This document shows, piece after piece, positions 7,259 to 13,311 of a stretch of DNA of 14,323 bases. Below the pieces are notes generated by a model. The model did not search any database and was not told the DNA's origin. It was given only the letters and a program-made list of their open reading frames with translations. Where the stretch lies: positions 1-14,323 of the forward strand of contig JAVESW010000026.1 in assembly GCA_034006405.1 (NCBI GenBank), written 5' to 3'. Source of the DNA: JALNYB01 sp023230065 (GTDB taxonomy: Archaea > Thermoplasmatota > Thermoplasmata > Methanomassiliicoccales > Methanomethylophilaceae). Position numbers and translations under genes: made by a program. Within the stretch, counting starts at the first letter, position 1. Every line of letters begins with the position of its first letter.

Positions 7259-8096
7259 CCGCATTACCTGTCAGAGCACGTAGAACGTCTACATCATAGA
7301 TCATACCGACAATCTCGTCTTTGGCACCATGTACCGGAATCTGACCGAAGTCGTTCTGTACCATTATACGTGCAATATCATTCAAAGTGGTCTTTTTGAA
7401 CACCGTGAGTGGGTCTTTGATCATGTAATCTTTGACCTTTCTGTCATCTGAGAGATATTTGTCGGTTGCAGCATAGAATAATGGGAGTACATTTCTGTAC
7501 CCTGCAAGTTCCGAATCTTCGATACCGAGACGGGACATCGCTTCTGCATCCTTTGTTTGATCGCTGAAAAGGTCACGGTCTGTCAAGATGCCGACAAGTT
7601 TTCCGCGTGCGTCGAGTACGGGCACCGCAGGTACATCGCTGATCCTCATTGCTGTAACTGTGTATGCGAGGGGTTCGTCTTCATATGCAGTTACACACGT
7701 AGTTCTTATGGCTTCTTCTGCGGTCATCGTCGTTTTCATTTCTTTGACTTCTTTCAGAAGATCAGTTGGTGTTATGATTCCGACAAGGCGTCCTCCTTCG
7801 ACGACTGGGATTCTATGAATCCTCTTTTCTGAGAAGATCTTCGCTGCTTCAACGATACTTACGTCGGGTCCGATGGAGATACAACCCTTTTTCATGATGA
7901 GGGATAGTTGATCTTCATCGAATTTTCTGAAAATGTCTCTTCTGGAGACTATTCCCATCAGTTTTCCGTCTGATGAACGTACCACCGGTAGACCGGTGAG
8001 TTTGTTTCTAACCATCATGTTAATTGCGTCGTTACGGCTACCTGGAACCTCTACGACGATCGGGGCTGCGGTCATTATGTCCGCTACGGTCTTCAT
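7248..8096 (-). CDS. Four-CBS-domain regulatory protein
   Basis: The 282 residues are almost entirely CBS repeats. Their end motifs are GIVSRRDI (48-55), GIITPTDL (106-113), GILTDRDL (169-176) and GMIYDVDV (264-271), each preceded by a P-V beta strand (LPVV 36-39, IPVV 96-99, VPVL 158-161, IPVH 253-256). The G-x-x-[ST]-x-x-D motifs of repeats 1-3 are those that hold nucleotide ribose/phosphate in family structures; repeat 4 has tyrosine in place of serine or threonine. No output domain is attached, so the protein must act through a partner, possibly one encoded in the same operon. ATG 8096 follows GAGGT with a 9-base spacer, and the upstream UspA stop is only 2 bases away. The 3' end overlaps glyS. 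Adenylate sensing is inferred from the family. The ligand and target are unknown. Confidence 0.88.
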   Translation of the reverse strand: MKTVADIMTAAPIVVEVPGSRNDAINMMVRNKLTGLPVVRSSDGKLMGIVSRRDIFRKFDEDQLSLIMKKGCISIGPDVSIVEAAKIFSEKRIHRIPVVEGGRLVGIITPTDLLKEVKEMKTTMTAEEAIRTTCVTAYEDEPLAYTVTAMRISDVPAVPVLDARGKLVGILTDRDLFSDQTKDAEAMSRLGIEDSELAGYRNVLPLFYAATDKYLSDDRKVKDYMIKDPLTVFKKTTLNDIARIMVQNDFGQIPVHGAKDEIVGMIYDVDVLRALTGNADEN

Positions 8097-8098
8097 GT

Positions 8099-8488
8099 TT
8101 AATCTACCTCAGGGGATCTGACTACGATCACAGGGCACATAGAGCTTCTTATAACGCTCTCCGCAACACTGCCGACAATTAGTTTTGTCATACCTTTTTT
8201 GCCTGCTGTGCCCATGACGATCACATCATAATCTGATGATTTTTTGAGAATGACCTGTGCGGGTATACCATTCTCAATAAGTTCTGTTACTTCTACACCT
8301 TCATCTTTACATTTTTCAAGGATGTACTCGGTTGCAGAGAGTGCAGAAGTGAGTTTTTTCTTGGATTCAACAACATATAATGCTGTTATCTTTCCATTTG
8401 CTAATTTTGCTAAGGCTACTCCTTGGTCTATAGCTGCGTTGGTCAATTCGTTGCCATCAACCGGTATCAGAATATTCTTGAAGCTCAT
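8099..8488 (-). CDS. Universal stress protein, UspA family (ATP-binding type)
   Basis: The 129-residue product has the UspA fold signatures: NILIPVDGNE at the N-terminus (D11 near the adenine site), ALYVVES in the second strand, and the ATP-binding motif G-2x-G-9x-G-S at 93-107 (G93, G96, G106, S107), ending CPVIVVR. This motif marks the ATP-binding MJ0577-like group rather than the non-binding E. coli UspA type. ATG 8488 is preferred to GTG 8497 because GGAAGTGA lies 5 bases before it and the N-terminus then matches the neighbouring paralogue. The gene is followed after 2 bases by the four-CBS gene, so stress protein, CBS sensor and GlyRS are very likely one operon. The biochemical role of UspA proteins is generally unclear; they act as small nucleotide-binding regulators. 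Confidence 0.9.
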   Translation of the reverse strand: MSFKNILIPVDGNELTNAAIDQGVALAKLANGKITALYVVESKKKLTSALSATEYILEKCKDEGVEVTELIENGIPAQVILKKSSDYDVIVMGTAGKKGMTKLIVGSVAESVIRSSMCPVIVVRSPEVD

Positions 8489-8540
8489 TTGACTCACTTC
8501 CTTTGTGTATGGTTATCCTTTTATTGTTCTTAAGGGCTTG

Positions 8541-8549
8541 TTATAAAAA
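8541..8549 (-). promoter_or_regulatory. TATA box of the uspA-CBS-glyS operon
   Basis: TTTTTATAA on the minus strand, about 55 bases before ATG 8488, predicts transcription from near 8519 and a leader of about 30 bases carrying the GGAAGTGA site. It suggests that this operon can be expressed separately from the upstream uspA gene. Confidence 0.45.
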
Positions 8550-8575
8550 TCGATCTTTGAACGGCCGTATCTTCA

Positions 8576-9007
8576 TCATTCGTTAGCTCTTACTATCATG
8601 ACGGGACAGGTAGCATTCTCAATGATCTTCTCTGCCACACTTCCCATAAGTACTTTGGTCATTCCTTTTTTTCCAAGGGTTCCCATGACTATTATGTCGT
8701 ATTTTTCAGAAATATTGAGGATCGTTTTGGAAGGGGCTCCTTCAAGGACCTTTTTTTCAACGGTGATTCCCATCTTGGCTCCTTCTTTGGCAACATAATC
8801 TGTGGCCTCTTCGCCTTCTTTTTCGAGAGTTTCATAGATGTTCACAACAGCCGTGTCCATGGGCATGTTAGAATATACTGATTGATCTAGGACATAAAGT
8901 GCAGTGACCTTTCCACCCGAGATCTTAGCTAAATTTAATCCTTTTTCAACTGCAAACTTTATAGATTCACTCCCATCTGTTGGGATTAGTATGTTTTGGA
9001 AATTCAT
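8576..9007 (-). CDS. Universal stress protein, UspA family (second paralogue)
   Basis: A 143-residue UspA protein with NILIPTDGSE (5-14), TALYVLDQS (36-44) and the ATP motif G109-T-L-G112-9x-G122-S123, ending CPVMIVRANE. It shares the GKKGMTK core of the nucleotide motif with the downstream UspA, so the pair probably arose by duplication. This copy is longer, with a linker (about 44-55) of the type that crosses the dimer in MJ0577-like proteins. ATG 9007 is preceded by AAGGT at a spacing of about 6 bases and begins 1 base after the stop of the amidohydrolase gene, so the two are probably cotranscribed and coupled. Partners and trigger are unknown. Confidence 0.9.
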   Translation of the reverse strand: MNFQNILIPTDGSESIKFAVEKGLNLAKISGGKVTALYVLDQSVYSNMPMDTAVVNIYETLEKEGEEATDYVAKEGAKMGITVEKKVLEGAPSKTILNISEKYDIIVMGTLGKKGMTKVLMGSVAEKIIENATCPVMIVRANE

Positions 9008-9008
9008 T

Positions 9009-10052
9009 TTATACCTTCAGGGTTTTTTCATATCTGAATATCTTTCTGTTATCGGATAACATATTGTTCAGATCATGTGTGTTTGAACAAGGCATGACAG
9101 ATAAGTTAGCATCCATTCCGACTTTCAGATATATCTTGCTTTGATGATATAATAATTTTCTTCCATTATTTATCATGGCCTTCCATACGTAATTTGAGTT
9201 ACCGCCCTGTGATACGAGTACATTCGAGAATACAGAAGCTTCGGAACGAAGGTCTGGGCCGCAAAGCATAGCATTATCTGTGCCGATAGCCACGTCTATG
9301 CCGCATTCAATCATTCTGTTGATCGGTGGGATCTTTTTGAAATACATGTTGGAGGTAGTGCATACAGCAACAGGGACTTCTGCTTCTGCACACTTCAAAA
9401 GGTCACTGTCTGTTGCTTCTACCATGTGAACTACGAACGTAGGGTCCATGGAAAGTACTGTGTCGATATCTTCGCGGATCCTTTCGCTTACATGTATCGC
9501 AAATATTTTCTTCGCTTTACGTACTTGATCAGCTATGTTCTCTATATAATTTACATCCATGTCAGATATGCTGGATATTCCTATCCCGTCTGCTGTTTTT
9601 AATATAAGATCTATCTCATTGGAATCATATTCTGGTGATACAGGACGTCCCAGAATAGTTGCATCAGGTACTGCTTCTCTAAGTAAGCGGCAACCTTTCT
9701 CTCCGCCTTCTCTGAAATCTATGAATGTTTCGATACCATTGGCATATGAGTTTTTCGCATAGGTTTTCATAGATTCTTTCAATTCAGAGTCGGTTGCATT
9801 TTTTAGATACTGGTGTTTCAATCCGTTTGGAGGTGCTACGAGCTCTTCTATTGACATTCCCGGTGTTATTTTTACATTTGAATCTGCACAATGGGTGTGA
9901 GCATTGACCATCAATGGTAATATGATTCCTTCTGCGATAGGTATTTCCGGACATTTTCCAGACCCTATTTCGGATATCTTATTGTTTTCTACGCACACAT
10001 ATCCTTCGATGAATCCATCCTTTGTGAGTATAGAACCGTTAAGATAATCCAT
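9009..10052 (-). CDS. Metal-dependent amidohydrolase (cytosine/adenosine deaminase-like)
   Basis: The 347-residue protein carries the amidohydrolase metal-site set: NAHTH (H52, H54), HVSE (H187, E190), HMVEAT (H209) and GTDNAM (D259). The VNAHTHCAD, HVSE and GTDN forms are those of the deaminase-like branch that includes cytosine, guanine, adenosine-derivative and SsnA/TrzA-type enzymes. The N-terminal 45 residues are the usual small beta-domain, whose second half is short here. The protein is about 60-100 residues shorter than most members of that branch. There is no signal peptide. The substrate cannot be read from sequence; a nucleobase or nucleoside-derivative deaminase is the best guess. 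ATG 10052 coincides with the transcript start predicted from the TATA box, so the mRNA is probably leaderless. The gene is followed 1 base later by a uspA gene. Confidence 0.8.
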   Translation of the reverse strand: MDYLNGSILTKDGFIEGYVCVENNKISEIGSGKCPEIPIAEGIILPLMVNAHTHCADSNVKITPGMSIEELVAPPNGLKHQYLKNATDSELKESMKTYAKNSYANGIETFIDFREGGEKGCRLLREAVPDATILGRPVSPEYDSNEIDLILKTADGIGISSISDMDVNYIENIADQVRKAKKIFAIHVSERIREDIDTVLSMDPTFVVHMVEATDSDLLKCAEAEVPVAVCTTSNMYFKKIPPINRMIECGIDVAIGTDNAMLCGPDLRSEASVFSNVLVSQGGNSNYVWKAMINNGRKLLYHQSKIYLKVGMDANLSVMPCSNTHDLNNMLSDNRKIFRYEKTLKV

Positions 10053-10074
10053 GTCAATGTCATTGCCTTTAAAG

Positions 10075-10083
10075 TATAAATTT
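10075..10083 (-). promoter_or_regulatory. TATA box giving a leaderless amidohydrolase mRNA
   Basis: AAATTTATA on the minus strand is centred about 26 bases before the A of ATG 10052, so transcription should begin at or next to the start codon. No ribosome-binding site is present, which fits leaderless translation. Confidence 0.55.
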
Positions 10084-10166
10084 GAAATCGGAGATCAAAC
10101 TGACGGATTTAGTTTTCCATGTCCTTTATTTCATTTAATAATGTAACTGATTCGTTGGAAACTTTC

Positions 10167-10176
10167 AAATATAATA
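10167..10176 (+). promoter_or_regulatory. TATA box of ferredoxin gene 1
   Basis: AAATATAATA lies about 35 bases before ATG 10207. It predicts a start near 10197 and a leader of about 10 bases containing AGGTGA. The matching box of copy 2 is at 10549-10560. Confidence 0.55.
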
Positions 10177-10206
10177 TTCCTCAATTCATGTTCAACAGGT
10201 GAAAAA

Positions 10207-10371
10207 ATGCCCAAAATAATAGCAGCAGAGTGTGTCGCATGCGGAGCATGTGTTGATGTTTGTCCCGAAGATGCGATTACAGTCGATGACATAGCGGTTA
10301 TCGATGCAAACAAATGCGTTGACTGCGGAGCATGTATCGATGCGTGCCCTTCATCTGCGATTGTAGAGTAA
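10207..10371 (+). CDS. 2[4Fe-4S] ferredoxin, copy 1
   Basis: A 54-residue clostridial-type ferredoxin, the usual length for the family. Two CxxCxxCxxxCP motifs (C9, C12, C15, C19-P20; C37, C40, C43, C47-P48) bind two low-potential [4Fe-4S] clusters, with the last cysteine of each motif ligating the other cluster. It is a soluble one-electron carrier for oxidoreductases; in methanogens such proteins serve hydrogenases, oxoacid oxidoreductases and heterodisulfide reductase. AGGTGA lies 5 bases before ATG. The product differs from copy 2 at only a few positions (V16, E21, I29 and A46 here against A, Q, V and E there, plus S50). Both arms of the pair have their own promoter and terminator. Confidence 0.95.
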   Translation: MPKIIAAECVACGACVDVCPEDAITVDDIAVIDANKCVDCGACIDACPSSAIVE

Positions 10372-10402
10372 ATAGATATTATCTATTTCTTAAACTATAC
10401 TT

Positions 10403-10440
10403 GGCAGGTCGATCCTGCCGATTTATTTTCTTTATTTTCT
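10403..10440 (+). terminator. Terminator of ferredoxin gene 1
   Basis: GGCAGG-TCGAT-CCTGCC (10403-10419) is a 6-bp hairpin followed by a long T-rich tract (ATTTATTTTCTTTATTTTCT). The same element occurs in copy 2. Confidence 0.7.
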
Positions 10441-10491
10441 ATTGCATGATTCAAATGTCTTGTTTTTACTCGTTATGAATCAGAGGACAAG

Positions 10492-10515
10492 ATCTACACA
10501 ATCTGTATTGTAGAT
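10492..10515. repeat. Small dyad between the ferredoxin genes
   Basis: ATCTA-CA-CAAT-CTGT-ATTG-TAGAT can fold as a 9-bp stem with a two-base bulge. It lies about 35 bases upstream of the copy 2 TATA region, in the part of the spacer that is not shared with copy 1, so it could make the regulation of the two genes differ. No assignment is possible. Confidence 0.3.
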
Positions 10516-10536
10516 AATATTGATAATTTGGAGTTA

Positions 10537-10808
10537 TTGGAAATGTTCAAATATCATATTATCCAATTCATGTCCAACAGGTGAAAAAAAATGCCTAAGA
10601 TTATAGCAGCAGAGTGTGTCGCATGCGGAGCATGTGCCGATGTTTGCCCTCAGGACGCGATCACAGTCGATGATGTTGCGGTTATCGACGCAAACAAATG
10701 CGTTGACTGCGGAGCATGTATCGACGAGTGTCCTTCAGCGGCAATTGTAGAGTAAACAGATATTATTTGTTTTTTAAACTATATTCGGCAGGTCGATCCT
10801 GTCGAATT
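10537..10808 (+). repeat. Ferredoxin duplication, unit 2
   Basis: Second copy of the ferredoxin transcription unit, offset by about 383 bases from the first. The upstream GTTCAA...ATTCATGT-CAACAGGTGAAAAA region and the downstream hairpin are conserved as well as the coding part. Confidence 0.85.
10591..10755 (+). CDS. 2[4Fe-4S] ferredoxin, copy 2
   Basis: A 54-residue paralogue of the ferredoxin at 10207, with all eight cluster cysteines in the same positions (C9, C12, C15, C19; C37, C40, C43, C47) and both CP motifs. Differences are A16, Q21, V29, E46 and A50. D/E/Q changes near the clusters can shift potential slightly, so the copies may not be fully redundant; that is inference. AGGTGA is 7 bases before ATG because the A-run is 2 bases longer than in copy 1. 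The gene faces, across a terminator, the gene for a ferredoxin/thioredoxin-reductase-fold flavoprotein that may be its electron partner. Confidence 0.95.
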   Translation: MPKIIAAECVACGACADVCPQDAITVDDVAVIDANKCVDCGACIDECPSAAIVE

Positions 10809-10820
10809 ATCTTTTATTTT
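10786..10820 (+). terminator. Terminator of ferredoxin gene 2
   Basis: CGGCAGG-TCGAT-CCTGTCG (one G-U pair in RNA) followed by a T-rich tract. It is the counterpart of the copy 1 terminator. The rest of the gap to 11013 (about 190 bases) is AT-rich, and I see no gene in it. Confidence 0.65.
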
Positions 10821-11013
10821 ATGATAACTTTGTAAAATTCGGTTTGTATGGATGAGTTGGTCTTGATACAGCATACCTATGAATTGTGGTTTATTAATTG
10901 CATATAATTTTGGCTATAATATGCTAGCAGATCAATCTATGTGGATAGTGAGATACAACTGAGTAAAGTGGGTTGTTGATATTATGGTTTGAAAAGTATG
11001 CCGTACAAGAATT

Positions 11014-11949
11014 TTACGCCCAATACGGTTTTTTGACGAATTTGTATGCCATAATAACAGCTGTTGCGGCCTCTCCGCAGGCTGTAATAATCTGTTTGTA
11101 CTTTCCAGGGTAGTCAACTACATCTCCACATGCAAATATACCATGACGATTCGTGCTCATGCTGTTATCTACTTTTACAAGACCATCGGGAGTGAGTTCA
11201 AGATTCCATTTTTTAATATCATCTAGGTTTGCATCGATTCCGATGTTTATCACAGCAAGATCTGCATGGATATCGAACTTATTCCCTGCCTGATCAACAG
11301 TTATGCTCTTAATGTGATCTGTACCATTGAATGATATGACGTTAGCATTCATGATAGTTTTGATGTTACTTTTTTTGAGACTCTCAACGTTGGATTCATC
11401 GGCTCTAAATTCGCCTTTACGGTGCACTATGGTGGTATCTGTAACAGAATCTGCAATAAGTGCCATTTCAATGGCGCTGTTTCCACCTCCGAACATTACG
11501 ACGTTTTTTCCTACGAGTTCTTCTTTTACAGGCATGATATATGTCACGCCTTTGTTTTCTAGTTCATTTTCTCCGGGGCACCCCATCTTCTTTGGATGGA
11601 AGTTGCCCATTCCGATAGCGATGACAACGGATTTGGCATGATAGGTATTCTTTGTACTGACTACTATGAGTTCCTCATCGCCATCATTGATCTCGTTGAC
11701 CTTCTCATTCTCTCTCACTTCACATCCCATAGACTCTGCCTGGGCGTATAACTTGTCAGAAAGTTTACGTGCTTGAACCGATTCATATCCTGGATAGTTA
11801 TGTATTCCCTTTTCGGGGTACAGAGCGGTCATCTGTCCGCCTACGCGTCCAGCTTCCAAGATGAGAGTATTCATCATCTTGGATCTGGCATAGATCCCTG
11901 CAGTAAGTCCACCTGGACCTGCACCTATTATGATGACATCATAGCACAT
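11014..11949 (-). CDS. Thioredoxin-reductase-fold flavoprotein lacking CxxC, probable ferredoxin/flavodoxin:NAD(P) reductase
   Basis: The 311-residue flavoprotein has an N-terminal FAD motif (GAGPGG, 9-14), the GGQMTALYPEKGIHNYPGY segment, an inserted NAD(P)H domain (FGGGNSAIEMAL, 153-164; HRKGEFRA, 176-183) and the C-terminal FAD motif (FACGDVVD, 272-279). Where thioredoxin reductases have the redox-active CATC in the NADPH domain, this protein reads GVTYIMPVKEEL with no cysteine. That arrangement, with TALYPEK and HR-x-x-x-FRA, is typical of YumC-type ferredoxin/flavodoxin-NADP reductases, which pass electrons between NADPH and a one-electron carrier. The two ferredoxin genes nearby fit that role. 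H176-R177-K178 is compatible with NADPH. It ends in PYWA, where the YumC group also has a C-terminal extension near the flavin. ATG 11949 has no ribosome-binding site and is probably leaderless. Automatic annotation would probably call it thioredoxin reductase. Confidence 0.82.
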   Translation of the reverse strand: MCYDVIIIGAGPGGLTAGIYARSKMMNTLILEAGRVGGQMTALYPEKGIHNYPGYESVQARKLSDKLYAQAESMGCEVRENEKVNEINDGDEELIVVSTKNTYHAKSVVIAIGMGNFHPKKMGCPGENELENKGVTYIMPVKEELVGKNVVMFGGGNSAIEMALIADSVTDTTIVHRKGEFRADESNVESLKKSNIKTIMNANVISFNGTDHIKSITVDQAGNKFDIHADLAVINIGIDANLDDIKKWNLELTPDGLVKVDNSMSTNRHGIFACGDVVDYPGKYKQIITACGEAATAVIMAYKFVKKPYWA

Positions 11950-11972
11950 TTCAACTGCGTTATAGTTTTTCC

Positions 11973-11980
11973 ATATAAAA
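11973..11980 (-). promoter_or_regulatory. TATA box giving a leaderless flavoprotein mRNA
   Basis: TTTTATAT on the minus strand is centred about 26-27 bases before the A of ATG 11949, so the transcript should start at the start codon. No ribosome-binding site is present. Confidence 0.55.
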
Positions 11981-12066
11981 TGTTGTCTTATGAAAAAATA
12001 GAATAAATTGTGTTTTTTAGCTGGAAATCTTTAATTTAATTCAACATTTTACATAAGATATGCGAT

Positions 12067-12087
12067 ATTCGTATGAATGTTACGAAT
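12067..12087. repeat. Perfect 7-bp dyad, candidate operator
   Basis: ATTCGTA (12067-12073) and TACGAAT (12081-12087) are exact reverse complements, 14 bases (about 1.3 helical turns) centre to centre. The dyad lies in the divergent spacer between the flavoprotein gene (start 118 bases away) and the small membrane gene (start 108 bases away). It is a typical shape for a dimeric helix-turn-helix binding site; the regulator is unknown. Confidence 0.4.
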
Positions 12088-12194
12088 TAAGTAAATAGAA
12101 AAATCCACTATATTTTTTGGGCATTTTCATTGTTATCATAGCAACAGAATACATAATGAATAAATATTGATACACGATACTCGGTTCTGTTACC

Positions 12195-12299
12195 ATGACT
12201 TTCATCGTAGAAGAATATTACATATTCATCGGAGTAATGGCAGTTTATCTGGCAGCATTGCTTATATATAACGTTAAAAAGAAGACCGAAGAGGAATAA
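12195..12299 (+). CDS. Small single-helix membrane peptide (34 aa)
   Basis: An ORF encoding MTFIVEEYYIFIGVM...KKKTEEE. Residues 8-26 are hydrophobic (YYIFIGVMAVYLAALLIY region) and the tail KKKTEEE is charged, which predicts one transmembrane helix with the C-terminus in the cytosol by the positive-inside rule. An AT-rich TATA-like box at about 12158-12166 would start transcription about 7 bases before ATG, so the mRNA would be almost leaderless. The composition differs sharply from the non-coding DNA on both sides. I do not recognise the family; small subunits of membrane complexes or transporter accessory peptides look like this. Its size means that it could also be missed by, or be absent from, other annotations. 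Confidence 0.55.
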   Translation: MTFIVEEYYIFIGVMAVYLAALLIYNVKKKTEEE

Positions 12300-12333
12300 G
12301 TTCTTATCTCCTTTATTCGGATTTAATGTGTTA

Positions 12334-12366
12334 GTAACTACTATGTAACTAACTGTAACTTATATT
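12334..12366 (+). promoter_or_regulatory. Three phased GTAACT repeats abutting a TATA box
   Basis: GTAACT occurs at 12334-12339, 12345-12350 and 12355-12360, that is every 11 and 10 bases, one helical turn apart. The last copy touches TTATATT (12360-12366), the TATA box of the gene starting at 12398. The arrangement places all copies on one face of the DNA next to the TBP/TFB site and suggests a cooperative regulator site. Confidence 0.5.
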
Positions 12367-12397
12367 GGTAAGTGGTTTTAGTGGACTAGGTGTTAAA

Positions 12398-12796
12398 ATG
12401 GTAAACATTCCAGCAAACGTCATCGAACTTATGAATAAAGAGGGAACTGTGAAGGCTCTTGTAACATCCTCTAAAAAAGGTATGCCTCATGCGATCATTG
12501 CGGGAACAATCATGTCTCCTGCACCAAACACAATGGTCATCGGAGAGGTTTTGATGAAAGTATCAAGTAAAAACCTCAAAGAGAATGAAGAAGCAGCTTT
12601 CCTCATCACATCCGGTACGGAAGCGTATGAGATCAACTGTAAAGTTAAGGCGAGATTGGATAAGGGTCCGGAACTCGACGGAATGAATAAGGTTCTTGAA
12701 ACCATGCATATGCATGCTGCAGCGATTTGGATATTCACTGTCGAAGCTGTCTTTGATCAGAGTGCATCGCCAAAGGCTGGTACAAAATTGGCTTGA
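12398..12796 (+). CDS. FMN-binding split-barrel protein, pyridoxamine 5'-phosphate oxidase-like (paralogue 1)
   Basis: The 132-residue protein resembles the PNPOx-like flavin split-barrel family: an N-terminal helix (VIELMNKEGTVKALVTSS), a strand pair with GMPHAIIAGTI (28-38), NTMVIGEVLMKVSSKNLKENEEAAFLI (44-70), then EAYEINCKVKARL. Family members bind FMN or F420 at a dimer interface and reduce or oxidise small substrates, or bind flavin or haem without known catalysis. True pyridoxine synthesis is unlikely because the protein is far shorter than PdxH. ATG 12398 is chosen because AGGTG lies about 7 bases upstream; the longer frame from 12365 would run through the TATA region. It is a paralogue of the next gene and has the same length. 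Substrate unknown. Confidence 0.65.
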   Translation: MVNIPANVIELMNKEGTVKALVTSSKKGMPHAIIAGTIMSPAPNTMVIGEVLMKVSSKNLKENEEAAFLITSGTEAYEINCKVKARLDKGPELDGMNKVLETMHMHAAAIWIFTVEAVFDQSASPKAGTKLA

Positions 12797-12803
12797 TATC
12801 CCA

Positions 12804-12844
12804 TTGAAGATCAGTTCAAATCTTTCAAACTTCTTTCTTTTTTT
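12804..12844 (+). terminator. Weak hairpin and T-rich tract
   Basis: TTGAA-GATCAG-TTCAA (12804-12819) followed by the pyrimidine-rich TTCTTTCTTTTTTT run ending at 12844. The T-run is the convincing part. It lies just after the first split-barrel gene and before the AT-rich promoter region of the second. Confidence 0.5.
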
Positions 12845-12894
12845 GCAATAATTAATTAATCTCTTTGTATATGCACTTCAAGTTGGTGTAAATA

Positions 12895-13293
12895 ATGGTA
12901 CAAATGTTGCCGATAGTCATGGATATGCTTATTCGCCCAGAAACACATAAGGTTATGTCGACTGTATCGGCTGATGGACAGCCTCATTCTATTGTCTGTG
13001 GAAGTCTCATTGTTATAGATCCTGAGACGATTGCTGTTGGAAAGGTCAATATGTATACTACTTGTAAGAATTTGGAGACGAATCGTAAAGTAGAGTTTTT
13101 GGCATGGTTGGGACGTGAGGCTTATGGCATTCAGGCAGAAGCTGTTGGGAGGATCACAGAAGGTCCTATTCTTGAGAAGATGAATCAACATCTTAATAAG
13201 ATGAACATGGTCGCTTATGAATTGTGGGCGTTCAGAGTTTGTTCTGTATATGATGAAGGTGTCGGAGAGTTGGCAGGAACGAGGATTATTTAA
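12895..13293 (+). CDS. FMN-binding split-barrel protein, pyridoxamine 5'-phosphate oxidase-like (paralogue 2)
   Basis: The 132-residue product has the same layout as the upstream paralogue: helix 1 (LPIVMDMLIRPETHKVM), GQPHSIVCGSLIVID (28-42), TIAVGKVNMYTTCKNLETNRKVEFLAW (44-70), REAYGIQAEAVGRI (73-86) and a C-terminal strand LWAFRVCSVYDEGVG. The shared G-x-PH-x-I, KNL-E-N and EAY positions show common descent, while the rest has diverged. GGTG is about 7 bases before ATG 12895, and TATA-like DNA lies at about 12863-12873. The next gene, for a membrane protein, starts 18 bases after the stop and is probably cotranscribed. A flavin-binding role is inferred from the fold family; no catalytic residue can be named. 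Confidence 0.62.
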   Translation: MVQMLPIVMDMLIRPETHKVMSTVSADGQPHSIVCGSLIVIDPETIAVGKVNMYTTCKNLETNRKVEFLAWLGREAYGIQAEAVGRITEGPILEKMNQHLNKMNMVAYELWAFRVCSVYDEGVGELAGTRII

Positions 13294-13311
13294 TTCCGGT
13301 GGTCCTTTTAA

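Larger units (their letters stand above)
10155..10424 (+). repeat. Ferredoxin duplication, unit 1
   Basis: First copy of a tandem duplication of about 270 bases containing promoter, leader, ferredoxin gene and terminator. It aligns with 10537-10808 from TTGGAAA through the CGATCCTG of the terminator, with one small indel in the A-run before ATG. Coding parts differ mainly at third codon positions, so the copies are old enough to have drifted. Confidence 0.85.

Noticed and set aside
8561..8568. ACGGCCGT palindrome between the two uspA genes
   Set aside because: Eight bases only, with no second copy nearby; it may belong to a weak terminator but cannot be supported alone.
10131..10313. Minus-strand frame over the first ferredoxin gene
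   Set aside because: It is antisense to the cluster-binding motifs of a clear ferredoxin.
12143..12191. AACAGAA...TTCTGTT inverted repeat before the 34-residue gene
   Set aside because: The arms are 7 bp but separated by 35 bases in AT-rich DNA; chance occurrence is too likely.
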